Under the pieces are notes generated by a model. That model worked only from the letters and a program-made list of their open reading frames with translations. It had not been told where the DNA came from and ran no database searches. The translations under genes and the position numbers were made by a program. Positions 1 to 7,975 of a stretch of DNA of 64,000 bases are shown here, piece by piece. Each line of letters opens with the position of its first letter. Within the stretch, counting starts at the first letter, position 1. Origin of the DNA: Pseudomonas reinekei (GTDB taxonomy: Bacteria; Pseudomonadota; Gammaproteobacteria; Pseudomonadales; Pseudomonadaceae); contig NZ_MSTQ01000003.1 of the NCBI RefSeq assembly GCF_001945365.1, forward strand, positions 310,001-374,000, written 5' to 3'.

Positions 1-112
1 TCCCCTGCCCGCCTGGGCTGACCCTCGTCCTCAGGTGACGCGCCGCCACGATTGCGGCACACTTTCAGAGCCCCGTTATTCGGGGCGCTGATGCTGCCCG
101 GAGCCCCAACGC

Positions 113-754
113 ATGAACGCCCCCGAAATAGATCCAACCTTGATCGACACATCCCTGGATAACTTCCGGGCGATCGCCGATGCCATTGCCACGCTGTTCT
201 TTCCTCACGCCGAGATCGTGCTGCATGACTTGCGCACGCAAAAGGTCGACTACATCGCCAACAACCTGTCGAAACGGGAAATCGGTGACGACTCGGCGCT
301 GGAGGACATGCTCAGCGGCGACACCAGCGAACGAAACATCGGGCCGTACGAAAAGTTGAATTGGGATGGTCAGAAGATTCGTAGCCTGAGCACGGTGCTA
401 CGCGACAGCGAAGGTCACCCGTTGGCCGTGCTGTGCATCAACCTGAACATTTCGCTGTTCGAAAATGCCAAGGCCGCGCTGGACCTGTTCCTGTCGCCGA
501 GCAAACTGATTCCGCAACCGGACTCACTGTTTCGCGATGACTGGCAGGAGCGGATCAACACGTTCCTGCATGCCTGGCTGCGCGAGCGCCAGCTGAGCCT
601 GAATCTGCTGACCCGCGATCACAAGCGCGAACTGGTGCTGGCGTTGCACGCCGAAGGCGCGTTCAAGGGCAAAAGCGCGTCGAATTACGTGGCCAATGTG
701 CTGAACATGGGCCGGGCGACGGTGTACAAGCATTTGAAGGAGTTGAAGGGCTGA
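113..754 (+). CDS. YheO/DauR-type transcriptional regulator
   Basis: A 213-residue protein of the YheO/DauR family. The N-terminal part (about residues 15-125) is a YheO-like PAS domain expected to sense a small ligand. The last 50 residues form the family's helix-turn-helix, with the recognisable stretch NMGRATVYKHLKEL at the C-terminus. In P. aeruginosa the relative DauR controls D-arginine catabolism, but no dauBA genes are present here, so the target is unknown. GGAG lies 9 bases before the ATG. The gene converges with an amino-acid-type ABC binding protein gene, and a REPIN fills the gap between them. Family assignment is firm; the regulon is not. Confidence 0.88.
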   Translation: MNAPEIDPTLIDTSLDNFRAIADAIATLFFPHAEIVLHDLRTQKVDYIANNLSKREIGDDSALEDMLSGDTSERNIGPYEKLNWDGQKIRSLSTVLRDSEGHPLAVLCINLNISLFENAKAALDLFLSPSKLIPQPDSLFRDDWQERINTFLHAWLRERQLSLNLLTRDHKRELVLALHAEGAFKGKSASNYVANVLNMGRATVYKHLKELKG

Positions 755-780
755 AGACTTGCAGGGCCTGATCTGGCCCC

Positions 781-852
781 ATCGCCAGCAGGCTGGCTCC
801 CACATGGATTTGTGGTGTAAACAAAACCTGTGGGAGCTAGCCTGCTAGCGAT
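781..852. repeat. REPIN (inverted pair of REP palindromes)
   Basis: Two REP arms face each other: ATCGCCAGCAGGCTGGCTCCCACA and, 24 bases on, its near inverse complement ending GCTAGCGAT. It sits between two convergent genes, a typical REPIN position where the RNA hairpin may also protect or end transcripts. Confidence 0.85.
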
Positions 853-861
853 TGCGGACGG

Positions 862-1638
862 TCAGTCGCCGTAGATGTCGGACTTGAAATACTTGTCGGA
901 AATCTTCTGATACTCGCCATTCGCCCGAATACCATCGATAGCGGTGTTCAGCCGGCTGACCAGTTCGTTATTACCCTTGCGCACCGCAATCCCGGCACCC
1001 TCGCCCACGTATTTAGGGTCCTTCAGTTCCGGCCCGACAAACGCATAGCCCTTGCCCCGCGGCATCGACAGGAAGTCATTCAGTGGAATGGTGTCGGCAA
1101 AAATCGCATCGAGCCGACCGGCCGCCAGGTCCATGTAGATTTCTTCGTTGTTGCCGTAACGCTTGACGTTGATGCCCTTGGGTTCGAACACCTCGGTGGC
1201 ATAGCGGTCAGTGGTGGTCGCACGCTGCACGCCAATCGTCTTGCCTTTGAGGCTGGCGTACTGGTCATCCACGACCGCACCTTCCTTCATCACCAGACGC
1301 GAGGAAGTGAAGTAATACTTGTGGGTGAAATCCACCGACTTCTTGCGGTCTTCGTTGATGGTCATGGACGACAGCGCCATGTCGATTTTCTTCACCTTCA
1401 GGGAAGGAATCAGACCGTCGAACTCACCTTCGACCCACACGCACTTGACCTGCATCTGCGCGCATAGAGCATTGCCGATGTCGTAGTCGAAACCAACGAT
1501 TTCACCTTTATCGGTTTTCGAGGCAAACGGCGGATACGCCGCTTCGATACCGATGCGCAGGGTTTTCTCGGCGGCAAACACGGAGCTGCACGCCAACAGG
1601 CTCAGGGCCAGACCGGTGATGAGGGGGAGTTTCTTCAT
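862..1638 (-). CDS. ABC transporter periplasmic amino-acid-binding protein (HisJ/ArgT type)
   Basis: A 258-residue SBP_bac_3 family binding protein. It begins with a signal peptide (KK then a hydrophobic stretch, cleavage near VFA-AEK at about residue 23). The mature part has the family signatures [16 protein letters not shown] and the [14 protein letters not shown] segment. The closest relatives I recognise are the lysine/arginine/ornithine- and histidine-binding proteins, so a basic amino acid is the likely ligand; this is inferred from family resemblance. No permease or ATPase gene is adjacent, so it either serves a transporter encoded elsewhere or is an orphan receptor. The neighbouring DauR-like regulator makes an arginine link tempting but unproven. 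Confidence 0.88.
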   Translation of the reverse strand: MKKLPLITGLALSLLACSSVFAAEKTLRIGIEAAYPPFASKTDKGEIVGFDYDIGNALCAQMQVKCVWVEGEFDGLIPSLKVKKIDMALSSMTINEDRKKSVDFTHKYYFTSSRLVMKEGAVVDDQYASLKGKTIGVQRATTTDRYATEVFEPKGINVKRYGNNEEIYMDLAAGRLDAIFADTIPLNDFLSMPRGKGYAFVGPELKDPKYVGEGAGIAVRKGNNELVSRLNTAIDGIRANGEYQKISDKYFKSDIYGD

Positions 1639-1828
1639 GTTCGTTTTCTCGCGGTTGTTGTTGGTTTGGCAAGACAGAAGAAAAAGCTGAAGCGGGCGGA
1701 AACCTTATTTGTACTTATAATTCCATACTGGACTTTAATGTATTGATCGTCAATCGGGCAAATGCTGCCCGTGCCGGCCGATGGTCGGGTGGGGAATCAT
1801 CAAGATTTTTAGTGGTGCAGATGACGCC

Positions 1829-1900
1829 ATCGCCAGCAGGCTGGCTCCCACAAGGAGTTGCGATGTACACAACACCTGTGGGAGCCAGCCTGCTAGCGAT
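1829..1900. repeat. REPIN
   Basis: Inverted REP arms ATCGCCAGCAGGCTGGCTCCCACA and TGTGGGAGCCAGCCTGCTAGCGAT around a 24-base spacer. Same class and nearly the same layout as the copy at 781-852. It lies just downstream of moaE. Confidence 0.85.
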
Positions 1901-1925
1901 GGCTGACTAAAGGACGCCGCAGAAA

Positions 1926-2378
1926 TTACTGTTGCCAGCGATCCGCCGCCGCATGATCGCTGTCACGCCCTTCCACCCAGCGCGGGCCGTCGCTGGTGTT
2001 TTCTTTCTTCCAGAACGGCGCGCGGGTTTTCAGGTAGTCCATGACAAAAGCGCAGGCGTCGAATGCCGCCTGACGATGGGCGCTGGCCGCGCCGACGAAA
2101 ACAATCGGCTCACCCGGCTCCAGGGCGCCGATGCGGTGCAGCACTTCCAGCTTGAGCAGCGGCCAGCGCTGTCCGGCCTCGATGGCGATCTTGCCGAGGG
2201 CCTTTTCAGTCATGCCGGGATAGTGTTCGAGGAACATCCCGGCGACGTCCAGACCGTCATTGAAGTCGCGCACGTAGCCGACAAAACTCACCACCGCACC
2301 CACGCCGACATTGGCGTCGTGCATGGCGTTGACCTCCGCACCCGGGTCGAACGGTGTGGACTGCACGCGAATGGCCAT
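1926..2378 (-). CDS. moaE: Molybdopterin synthase catalytic subunit MoaE
   Basis: A 150-residue MoaE, the usual length. It transfers two sulfurs from the MoaD C-terminal thiocarboxylate to precursor Z to make molybdopterin. Family marks are the N-terminal VGAVVSFVGYVRD segment, the ASAHRQAAFDACAFVMDYLKTRAPFWKKE block carrying the active-site lysines near residues 118-125, and a C-terminal tail rich in D, H and W. It is the last gene of moaC-moaD-moaE; its ATG follows the moaD stop after 3 bases, indicating translational coupling with its partner subunit. Confidence 0.96.
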   Translation of the reverse strand: MAIRVQSTPFDPGAEVNAMHDANVGVGAVVSFVGYVRDFNDGLDVAGMFLEHYPGMTEKALGKIAIEAGQRWPLLKLEVLHRIGALEPGEPIVFVGAASAHRQAAFDACAFVMDYLKTRAPFWKKENTSDGPRWVEGRDSDHAAADRWQQ

Positions 2379-2381
2379 GCC

Positions 2382-2624
2382 TCAGCCTCCGGTCACAGTC
2401 GGAAAGAATGCCACTTCATCGCCCTCACTGACCGGCTCGTCGAGCTGACACAGGTCTTCATTGCGGGCGCACATCAGGTTTTGCTCGCTCAATACTTCGG
2501 CACCGTCACGTTGGGCCAACAGTGCGCGCACGTCGTCGACGGTGGCGAAGTTGCCTTCAACCTTCACCGAGTCCAGCCCCAGCGCTTCACGATAACGAGC
2601 GAAAAACTTCACGGTAACGTTCAT
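2382..2624 (-). CDS. moaD: Molybdopterin synthase sulfur carrier subunit MoaD
   Basis: An 80-residue ubiquitin-like protein ending in the required Gly-Gly (FFPTVTGG), whose terminal glycine is adenylated and converted to a thiocarboxylate. I start at the ATG of [16 protein letters not shown], not at upstream in-frame codons, because this gives the standard family length and the ATG overlaps the moaC stop by 4 bases (ATGA). It sits between moaC and moaE, with which it forms the molybdopterin synthase heterotetramer. Confidence 0.95.
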   Translation of the reverse strand: MNVTVKFFARYREALGLDSVKVEGNFATVDDVRALLAQRDGAEVLSEQNLMCARNEDLCQLDEPVSEGDEVAFFPTVTGG

Positions 2625-3094
2625 GGCTGCTCCGCCTGGAAGTGACCGCTCTTGCCGCCGACTTTCTCCAGCAGTCGCACGCTTTCGATGGTCATGCCAC
2701 GGTCCACGGCCTTGCACATGTCATAGATCGTCAGCGCGGCGACGCTGGCAGCGGTCAGGGCTTCCATCTCGACACCGGTCTGCCCGGACAACTTGCAGCG
2801 CGCAACAATGCGCACGCTGTCGTCGCCTTCGGCACTGAGTTCGACTTTCACACCCGTGAGCATCAGCGGGTGGCACAGCGGAATCAGATCACTGGTTTTC
2901 TTCGCCGCCTGAATGCCGGCAATGCGCGCCACGGCAAAGACATCACCCTTGGGGTGACCGCCGCTGACGATCATCTGCAGGGTTTCGGGCAGCATGCGCA
3001 CCAGCGCTTGGGCCGTCGCCTCACGGAACGTCACGGCTTTTTCGGTGACGTCGACCATGTTGGCGCGACCTTGGGAATCGAGATGAGTCAGCAC
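2621..3094 (-). CDS. moaC: Cyclic pyranopterin monophosphate synthase MoaC
   Basis: A 157-residue MoaC, acting after MoaA in molybdenum cofactor synthesis to form cyclic pyranopterin monophosphate. Signatures are [40 protein letters not shown] with active-site residues, and KVGGKSGHF at the C-terminus. The start codon is GTG, supported by AGGAG 7 bases upstream. First gene of moaC-moaD-moaE; moaA and moaB are not in the window. Confidence 0.96.
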   Translation of the reverse strand: MLTHLDSQGRANMVDVTEKAVTFREATAQALVRMLPETLQMIVSGGHPKGDVFAVARIAGIQAAKKTSDLIPLCHPLMLTGVKVELSAEGDDSVRIVARCKLSGQTGVEMEALTAASVAALTIYDMCKAVDRGMTIESVRLLEKVGGKSGHFQAEQP

Positions 3095-3168
3095 GGGGTT
3101 ACTCCTGATCAGGAGCGTCGATTGTAAACCTGTGGGTCAATTTTCCGCACCCTTGATTATCGGGTCAA

Positions 3169-3208
3169 CACATAACCCTGTGGGAGCGAGCTCCCACAGG
3201 GTTATGTG
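3169..3208. repeat. Perfect 19-bp-arm palindrome built on a REP core
   Basis: Two perfect 19-base arms, CACATAACCCTGTGGGAGC and its exact inverse complement, are separated only by GA. The centre carries the GTGGGAGC-GAGC part of a REP element, but the outer bases also match, which makes it far more symmetrical than the other REPs here. It lies between the moaC start and the phoH terminator. Confidence 0.8.
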
Positions 3209-3214
3209 GTGGGC

Positions 3215-3250
3215 ATAAAAAACGGGCGGCCTTTTGAGCCGCCCGGTTTT
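3215..3250 (-). terminator. Rho-independent terminator of the phoH gene
   Basis: Read on the minus strand it is a GC-rich stem (CCGGGCGGC, loop CTCAAAAG, GCCGCCCG) followed by a run of six T. It begins a few bases after the stop codon of the PIN-PhoH gene. Confidence 0.88.
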
Positions 3251-3261
3251 GTCTGAGGCAA

Positions 3262-4656
3262 TTACAGATGCGATTCGGCGTATTCGGCCAGGATCGACCG
3301 TGGCACCCCTTGCAGGGTGATGTGCACCCCGTTCGGGAAGTCCTTGAAGCGTTCAGTGAGGTAGGTCAGCCCGGAGCTGGTCGCGGACAGGTAAGGGGTG
3401 TCGATCTGCGCCAGGTTGCCCAGGCACACCACTTTGGAACCGGCGCCCGCACGGGTGATGATGGTTTTCATCTGGTGCGGCGTGAGGTTCTGGCATTCGT
3501 CGATCAGGATCAGACTTTGCTGGAAGCTGCGGCCTCGAATGTAGTTGAGGGATTTGAACTGCAACGGCACTTTGCTGAGGATGTAGTCGACGCTGCCATG
3601 GGTGCTTTCGTCATCCATGTGCAGGGCTTCGAGGTTGTCGGTGATGGCGCCCAGCCAAGGCTCCATTTTTTCCGCTTCGGTGCCAGGCAGGAAACCGATC
3701 TCCTGGTCCAGTCCCTGCACGCTGCGGGTGGCGATGATCCGGCGATAGCGCTTGCTGACCATAGTCTGCTCAATCGCCGCGGCCAGGGCCAGAATGGTCT
3801 TACCGGAACCGGCGGCACCGGACAGGTTGACCAGATGGATATCCGGATCAAGCAAGGCGTACAGCGCCAGGCTCTGATAGATGTCCCTCGGCTTGAGGCC
3901 CCAGGCTTCCTGGTGCAGCAATGGCTCCTGATGCAGATCCAGAATCAGCAGCTTGTCTTCCTCGATCTCCTTGATCCAGCCTACAAAACCTTGCTCATCG
4001 ATAATGAATTCGTTGATGTGCACGGCCGGCAGGTTGTCGATCAGTTGCACTTGATGCCAGGTGCGACCGTGGTCCTGACGGGTTTCGACCTTGCTCACAC
4101 GGTCCCAGAAGGAGCCGGTCATGTTGTGGTAACCGTTGGGTAGCAACGAGACGTCGTCAACCAGCTGGTCGGTGCTGTAGTCCTCGGCAGCGATCCCGCA
4201 CGCCCGGGCCTTGAGGCGCATGTTGATGTCTTTGGTCACCAGCACCACGGGCAATTTTGGATCGCGCGCGTGCAGGTCGATCAATTGGTTGATGATGATG
4301 TTGTCGTTCAGGTGCTCGGGCAGAATGATGTTCGGCTCGGCACGCTTGCTCATCAGAATTGACAGCAAACCTTTCGGTCCGCCCTTGCCCCGCTGGATTG
4401 GAACACCCTGCTCAACGTCCTCGGGTGAGGCATCGCCCAGGGTCTTGTCGATCAGCCGGATGGCCTGACGGCATTCGGCGGCAACGCTGTGATGACCGCT
4501 TTTGAGCTTGTCCAGCTCTTCCAGCACGGTCATCGGGATGGCGACGTGGTGTTCTTCGAAATTGAGCAGTGCGTTTGGATCGTGAATCAATACGTTGGTA
4601 TCGAGTACATAAAGGATTGGCTGGTTGGAAGAAGAGCTACGTCCGTGATCATCCAT
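3262..4656 (-). CDS. PIN-PhoH fusion ATPase (PhoH2 type)
   Basis: A 464-residue two-domain protein. Residues about 13-150 are a PIN nuclease domain (YVLDTNVLIHDP and later acidic residues). The C-terminal half is a PhoH ATPase with a Walker A motif GAAGSGKT near residues 278-285 and a Walker B motif LILIDECQ near 383-390. PIN-PhoH proteins have been characterised in other bacteria as ATP-driven RNA unwinding and cleaving enzymes; the role in Pseudomonas is not established. It is monocistronic, with its own terminator. This is the PIN-containing paralogue, not the ybeZ-type PhoH beside ybeY. Confidence 0.9.
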   Translation of the reverse strand: MDDHGRSSSSNQPILYVLDTNVLIHDPNALLNFEEHHVAIPMTVLEELDKLKSGHHSVAAECRQAIRLIDKTLGDASPEDVEQGVPIQRGKGGPKGLLSILMSKRAEPNIILPEHLNDNIIINQLIDLHARDPKLPVVLVTKDINMRLKARACGIAAEDYSTDQLVDDVSLLPNGYHNMTGSFWDRVSKVETRQDHGRTWHQVQLIDNLPAVHINEFIIDEQGFVGWIKEIEEDKLLILDLHQEPLLHQEAWGLKPRDIYQSLALYALLDPDIHLVNLSGAAGSGKTILALAAAIEQTMVSKRYRRIIATRSVQGLDQEIGFLPGTEAEKMEPWLGAITDNLEALHMDDESTHGSVDYILSKVPLQFKSLNYIRGRSFQQSLILIDECQNLTPHQMKTIITRAGAGSKVVCLGNLAQIDTPYLSATSSGLTYLTERFKDFPNGVHITLQGVPRSILAEYAESHL

Positions 4657-4991
4657 ACTCGGTCACCTTTGTGGGAGCCAGTCGACGCAATACCTTGGCG
4701 GTGCTGCGCCTCGAAGGGCCGCCGAATCTCACCTGCGGAGACTCAAGTGACTGCATACAAACGGAGTCTTGGGAGACGCCACCTGTGTTGCAGGTTTCGG
4801 CGGTCTGTCTTCGTAATACTCCAAAACACATGACAGAAAAAAGCACTTTGACGCTTTTTTGAAGTTTATTTTGCAGATTGACCAATAGCACTTGGCGGAC
4901 TGCCATCACCCGTTTAAAGTCGGAGATCAACCTGCACCGAATCCCCTCTAAAAATCGCCCTTTGCCCAATGTTTACGGGCTTTTGTCGTTT
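4657..4991. other. Non-coding gap upstream of phoH
   Basis: A 335-base gap between the 5' end of the PhoH gene and the 3' end of the deacetylase gene, both on the minus strand. On the minus strand the part nearest phoH can form a hairpin (AAGACTC paired with GAGTCT), and a short REP-like GTGGGAGCCAG remnant lies around 4671-4681. An AT-rich stretch at 4845-4880 is a plausible place for the phoH promoter, but I cannot point to a convincing -35/-10 pair. Open frames here have no recognisable protein character. Confidence 0.5.
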
Positions 4992-6116
4992 TCAGCGAAA
5001 CCCGCTCTGACAGTCCTCCCAACCGATCCCGCTTTGCGACGTTTGCGTCATCAGCCAAGGCAGCGCCGTTTTCACGCCATCCTGCTTCACATTGAAATCG
5101 ATCACACCATGACGCCACAGCAGCATCAGGGTCAGTACCCGTTGCGCGCTCTGACTGGCCTTGAGTTTGCCGGCGCCGTCTTGTGCATCGATATCCCATA
5201 GCGCCACCTGCAAGCCCTGGGCCTTGAAGAAACCTTCGGCATCGGAGCGACGCTGGCCATCGGGCGGGCGAAACAGCGGCACATAGTTTTCCGGCAGCTT
5301 GCTCTTGATCAGCTCGACGCTGCGCCGCACTGAATCCTGCCAGTCCTGCCAGTGGCTGTGGGAACGAAATTCCCAGCCTTGCACACCCACACACTGGGCC
5401 GAGTAAGTTGACTGCAGGCTGGCCACCGAGCGCTCCGTCAGGCGCGCCTGGATGTCCTTGCCGAGAACGAAGAACGTGCCGCTCATGTTTGCCTTGCGCA
5501 GGAACTCGCTGACCCAGGCCGTGTTATCCGGTAGCGCATTCGCGGCACTGTCGAAAGTCAGCAGAAAAAGCCGGTCATGCATCGCCTCGCCGTTGCGCTC
5601 ATAGTCGCCAAAACGATCGATTTCACTGCTGGTCTGCGGGAACAGCGCAGCCTTGCGCAGTTGCTCGTCCAGGTATTGGCTATGGAACAGGCGGCTCGGT
5701 TCGGCCCAGCGGATGTAATAGCTGTCTTCGCTGACCTGGAATTTGCCGGCCTGTTCACGCAGGCTCGGCATGTCCTCAACCAGAAAACAGAAGGACGCAT
5801 CCTGATCGCAGCTCTGTTGGGCGAAGTTGTAGTTGGCCAGCAAGCGTTGCCACAGGCGTTGGCGAACCCGGTTGATCGACTCCATGTTGATCGTGCGCAG
5901 CCCCAGGCGCTGGGCCAGCGCGGGCTCATCCAGGGATTCGCTGGCCAGCAGCACACGGGCGAACATGAGGATTTCCGCGCGCGAGGCGACATCGAACAGC
6001 GTCGGGTTGCTGAGTTGTTCCGGCCAGGTGCTGCGATCGAGCGTCGCCATGTCGCCCGGTGCCGCCATGACACCGAAGCTCAAAAGCCAGGCCGATAATA
6101 GAAAAACGATGCGCAA
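4992..6116 (-). CDS. Exported polysaccharide deacetylase-like protein
   Basis: A 374-residue protein with a signal peptide (RIVFLLSAWLLSFGVMA-AP) and a C-terminal NodB-type domain. Motifs are recognisable but divergent: TFDSA where TFDDG is usual, SHSHW for the metal histidines, RPPDGQRR, and LWDID. The second Asp of motif 1 is a Ser. I start at TTG 6114-6116 because GGAG lies 8 bases upstream and the signal peptide begins there; the frame stays open further upstream only because it runs through a REPIN. Substrate unknown; a cell-wall or exopolysaccharide acetyl group is likely. Confidence 0.8.
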   Translation of the reverse strand: MRIVFLLSAWLLSFGVMAAPGDMATLDRSTWPEQLSNPTLFDVASRAEILMFARVLLASESLDEPALAQRLGLRTINMESINRVRQRLWQRLLANYNFAQQSCDQDASFCFLVEDMPSLREQAGKFQVSEDSYYIRWAEPSRLFHSQYLDEQLRKAALFPQTSSEIDRFGDYERNGEAMHDRLFLLTFDSAANALPDNTAWVSEFLRKANMSGTFFVLGKDIQARLTERSVASLQSTYSAQCVGVQGWEFRSHSHWQDWQDSVRRSVELIKSKLPENYVPLFRPPDGQRRSDAEGFFKAQGLQVALWDIDAQDGAGKLKASQSAQRVLTLMLLWRHGVIDFNVKQDGVKTALPWLMTQTSQSGIGWEDCQSGFR

Positions 6117-6192
6117 TGGGATGTCTCCATAACAAAACCCGCGCGGCACTATAGCTGATCCACACTCAACTCCCGCAGCAACACTGGGCATC

Positions 6193-6282
6193 TGTGAGAA
6201 CGAGCCTGCTCGCGAAGACGGCAGCACATCCAACATCAACGATGCCTGATACACCGCTTTCGCGAGCAAGCTCGCTCCCACA
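6193..6282. repeat. REPIN
   Basis: Inverted REP arms TGTGAGAACGAGCCTGCTCGC and TTCGCGAGCAAGCTCGCTCC around a roughly 43-base spacer. It lies between the divergent deacetylase and yaaA genes. It is free of stops in the deacetylase frame, which creates a spurious N-terminal extension. Confidence 0.86.
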
Positions 6283-6384
6283 GGGTTTTAAGCGAGGCCA
6301 CCAGTCATCACCTATGGACGCGATAGCTGGAGTCATCGGGAACAACCCCCTAGAATCGCCGCCACGATTAAAGGAGACGACTTC

Positions 6385-7164
6385 ATGCTGATGGTGATTT
6401 CCCCCGCCAAGACCCTCGATTACGAAACACCGCCGGCGACGCAGCGCTTCACCCAGCCGCAGTATCTGGATCACTCCCAGGAACTGATCATGCAGTTGCG
6501 CGACCTGACGCCGGCGCAGATCAGCGAGTTGATGCACGTCTCCGACAAAATCGGCGGCCTCAACGCAGCCCGCTTCGGCAGCTGGACGCCCGCCTTCACC
6601 CCGGAGAACGCCAAGCAGGCATTGCTGGCCTTCAAGGGTGACGTGTACACCGGGCTGAATGCGCAAACCTTCAGCGAGGCTGACTTCGATTACGCCCAGC
6701 AACACCTGCGCATGCTGTCAGGCCTGTACGGCCTGCTGCGTCCGCTGGACCTGATGCAACCATATCGTCTGGAAATGGGCACCAAACTGGCCAATGCCCG
6801 CGGCAAGGACCTGTATGCCTTCTGGGGTACGCGGATCAGTGAATGGCTGAACGAAGCCCTGGCCGATCAGGGTGATGACGTGCTGCTCAACCTCGCGTCC
6901 AACGAGTATTTCTCGGCGGTCAAACGCAACGCCCTGAACGCGCGCATCATCAATACCGAGTTCAAGGACCTCAAGAACGGTCAGTACAAGATCATCAGCT
7001 TTTACGCGAAAAAGGCCCGGGGCATGATGAGCCGCTTCGTTATAGAAGAACGCATCAACGACCCGGCTGCGCTCAAGGGATTTGATGTGCAGGGCTATCG
7101 CTACAGTGCCGAACAGTCGAAACCGGACAGTCTGGTGTTCCTGCGCGATCACGCACCAGAGTGA
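6385..7164 (+). CDS. yaaA: Peroxide stress protein YaaA (DUF328)
   Basis: A 259-residue YaaA, full length, opening with the family signature [14 protein letters not shown]. Other marks are the [21 protein letters not shown] block and the C-terminal RFVIEER and GYRYS segments. In E. coli YaaA is induced by peroxide through OxyR and lowers free intracellular iron, limiting Fenton damage; it has a DNA-binding fold. The start is fixed by AAGGAG 8 bases before the ATG. Single gene; I see no OxyR site I would defend. Confidence 0.95.
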   Translation: MLMVISPAKTLDYETPPATQRFTQPQYLDHSQELIMQLRDLTPAQISELMHVSDKIGGLNAARFGSWTPAFTPENAKQALLAFKGDVYTGLNAQTFSEADFDYAQQHLRMLSGLYGLLRPLDLMQPYRLEMGTKLANARGKDLYAFWGTRISEWLNEALADQGDDVLLNLASNEYFSAVKRNALNARIINTEFKDLKNGQYKIISFYAKKARGMMSRFVIEERINDPAALKGFDVQGYRYSAEQSKPDSLVFLRDHAPE

Positions 7165-7975
7165 TGCAACTGCGCTGCGCATGGGGGATAAAACCCTCCT
7201 GCGCGGCTCATTGATCGTCCGACAATCCCCCTCCAAATCGCCAGCCTGTTGACGCCAAAAAACCACCGTTCATTTTGCTAACTTTAGTTTCACTCGACTT
7301 CAATCATTTTTTTGCGTAGTGGCACTGACTTTTTTTAACAGTAGTGGCACAAAAATATCCCCTCCGATGATCCGCCTATATATAAAGGGCGAAACGGCAA
7401 GTGCTATCAAAATGAAAGCAGTGCCATCTTTCTCAATATTTCAAAAAATTTCAGATTTGGCGATGGGTGGACCGGAACTATGTCCAAATGCACCGCTCAT
7501 ACCACCGGTAACGATTTTCGCCGAGGTTGTACGAGATAACTTACGCAGAGAAGTGATTCATGTAGCAAAGTTGCAATACAAACTTGAGCTAACTAATCCC
7601 TGATTTGGACAACATCGAACGGACAGGAGATAACGCGTTAATACTATCCCCTACAAGGCCATGGCCGCGCCCCTATAAACGTGCTCTCCCGAGCACCCAA
7701 CCGCTTGATCCACGGGCCTTACGCCTGACATCAAGCGTGCAGAAACCCGTGCACGAACATTCCCTGAACAGGGGATTGGCTGCATAACAGGGCAAGTCAT
7801 AACAACAAGGCCTAGTTGCGCACACCTTGAGTGCACTTATTTAGACACTCGGAACTTATATGCCAGCCACACGGCAATGTCGCGCCTGTAAGCCGCACTT
7901 CCGAGTGCACTATGACCGCTGAACACCATTAACTCCGGCCATGTAATGGCTTGATAAAACACAGAGGTAATTGCG
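7165..7975. promoter_or_regulatory. Long algD upstream region
   Basis: About 811 bases with no convincing gene, noticeably more AT-rich than the flanks from about 7270 to 7610. It must contain the alginate operon promoter. Visible elements: AGTGGCAC direct repeats at 7318-7325 and 7343-7350; a CCGTTCG-like sequence on the minus strand at 7616-7622 that partly matches an AlgR core; GAACTT at 7852-7857, the -35 hexamer of AlgU (sigma-22) promoters; and GAGTGCACT repeats at 7829-7837 and 7903-7911 bracketing it. In P. aeruginosa algD is controlled from an unusually long upstream region, which this layout resembles. Confidence 0.6.
7852..7890 (+). promoter_or_regulatory. Candidate AlgU (sigma-22) promoter of the alginate operon
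   Basis: GAACTT at 7852-7857 matches the AlgU -35 hexamer and sits about 120 bases upstream of the algD start. I do not find a good -10 at the usual 16-17 base spacing; the nearest TC lies 22 bases on. It is the best candidate in the region, not a secure promoter. Confidence 0.35.

Noticed and set aside
4649..4969. A 106-residue frame on the minus strand overlapping the phoH start
   Set aside because: It overlaps the phoH coding start, has a biased Arg/Ser-rich composition and no ribosome-binding site; it looks like leader sequence.
6117..6281. N-terminal extension of the deacetylase
   Set aside because: Residues before the TTG are translated REPIN and spacer; the signal peptide and ribosome-binding site place the start at 6116.
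7319..7603. A possible 94-residue protein upstream of algD
   Set aside because: It begins at a GTG without a ribosome-binding site, has no recognisable motif and lies in the AT-rich regulatory region with unusual composition.
7605..7787. A possible 60-residue protein upstream of algD
   Set aside because: No family resemblance and no persuasive start; the same interval is expected to be regulatory DNA.
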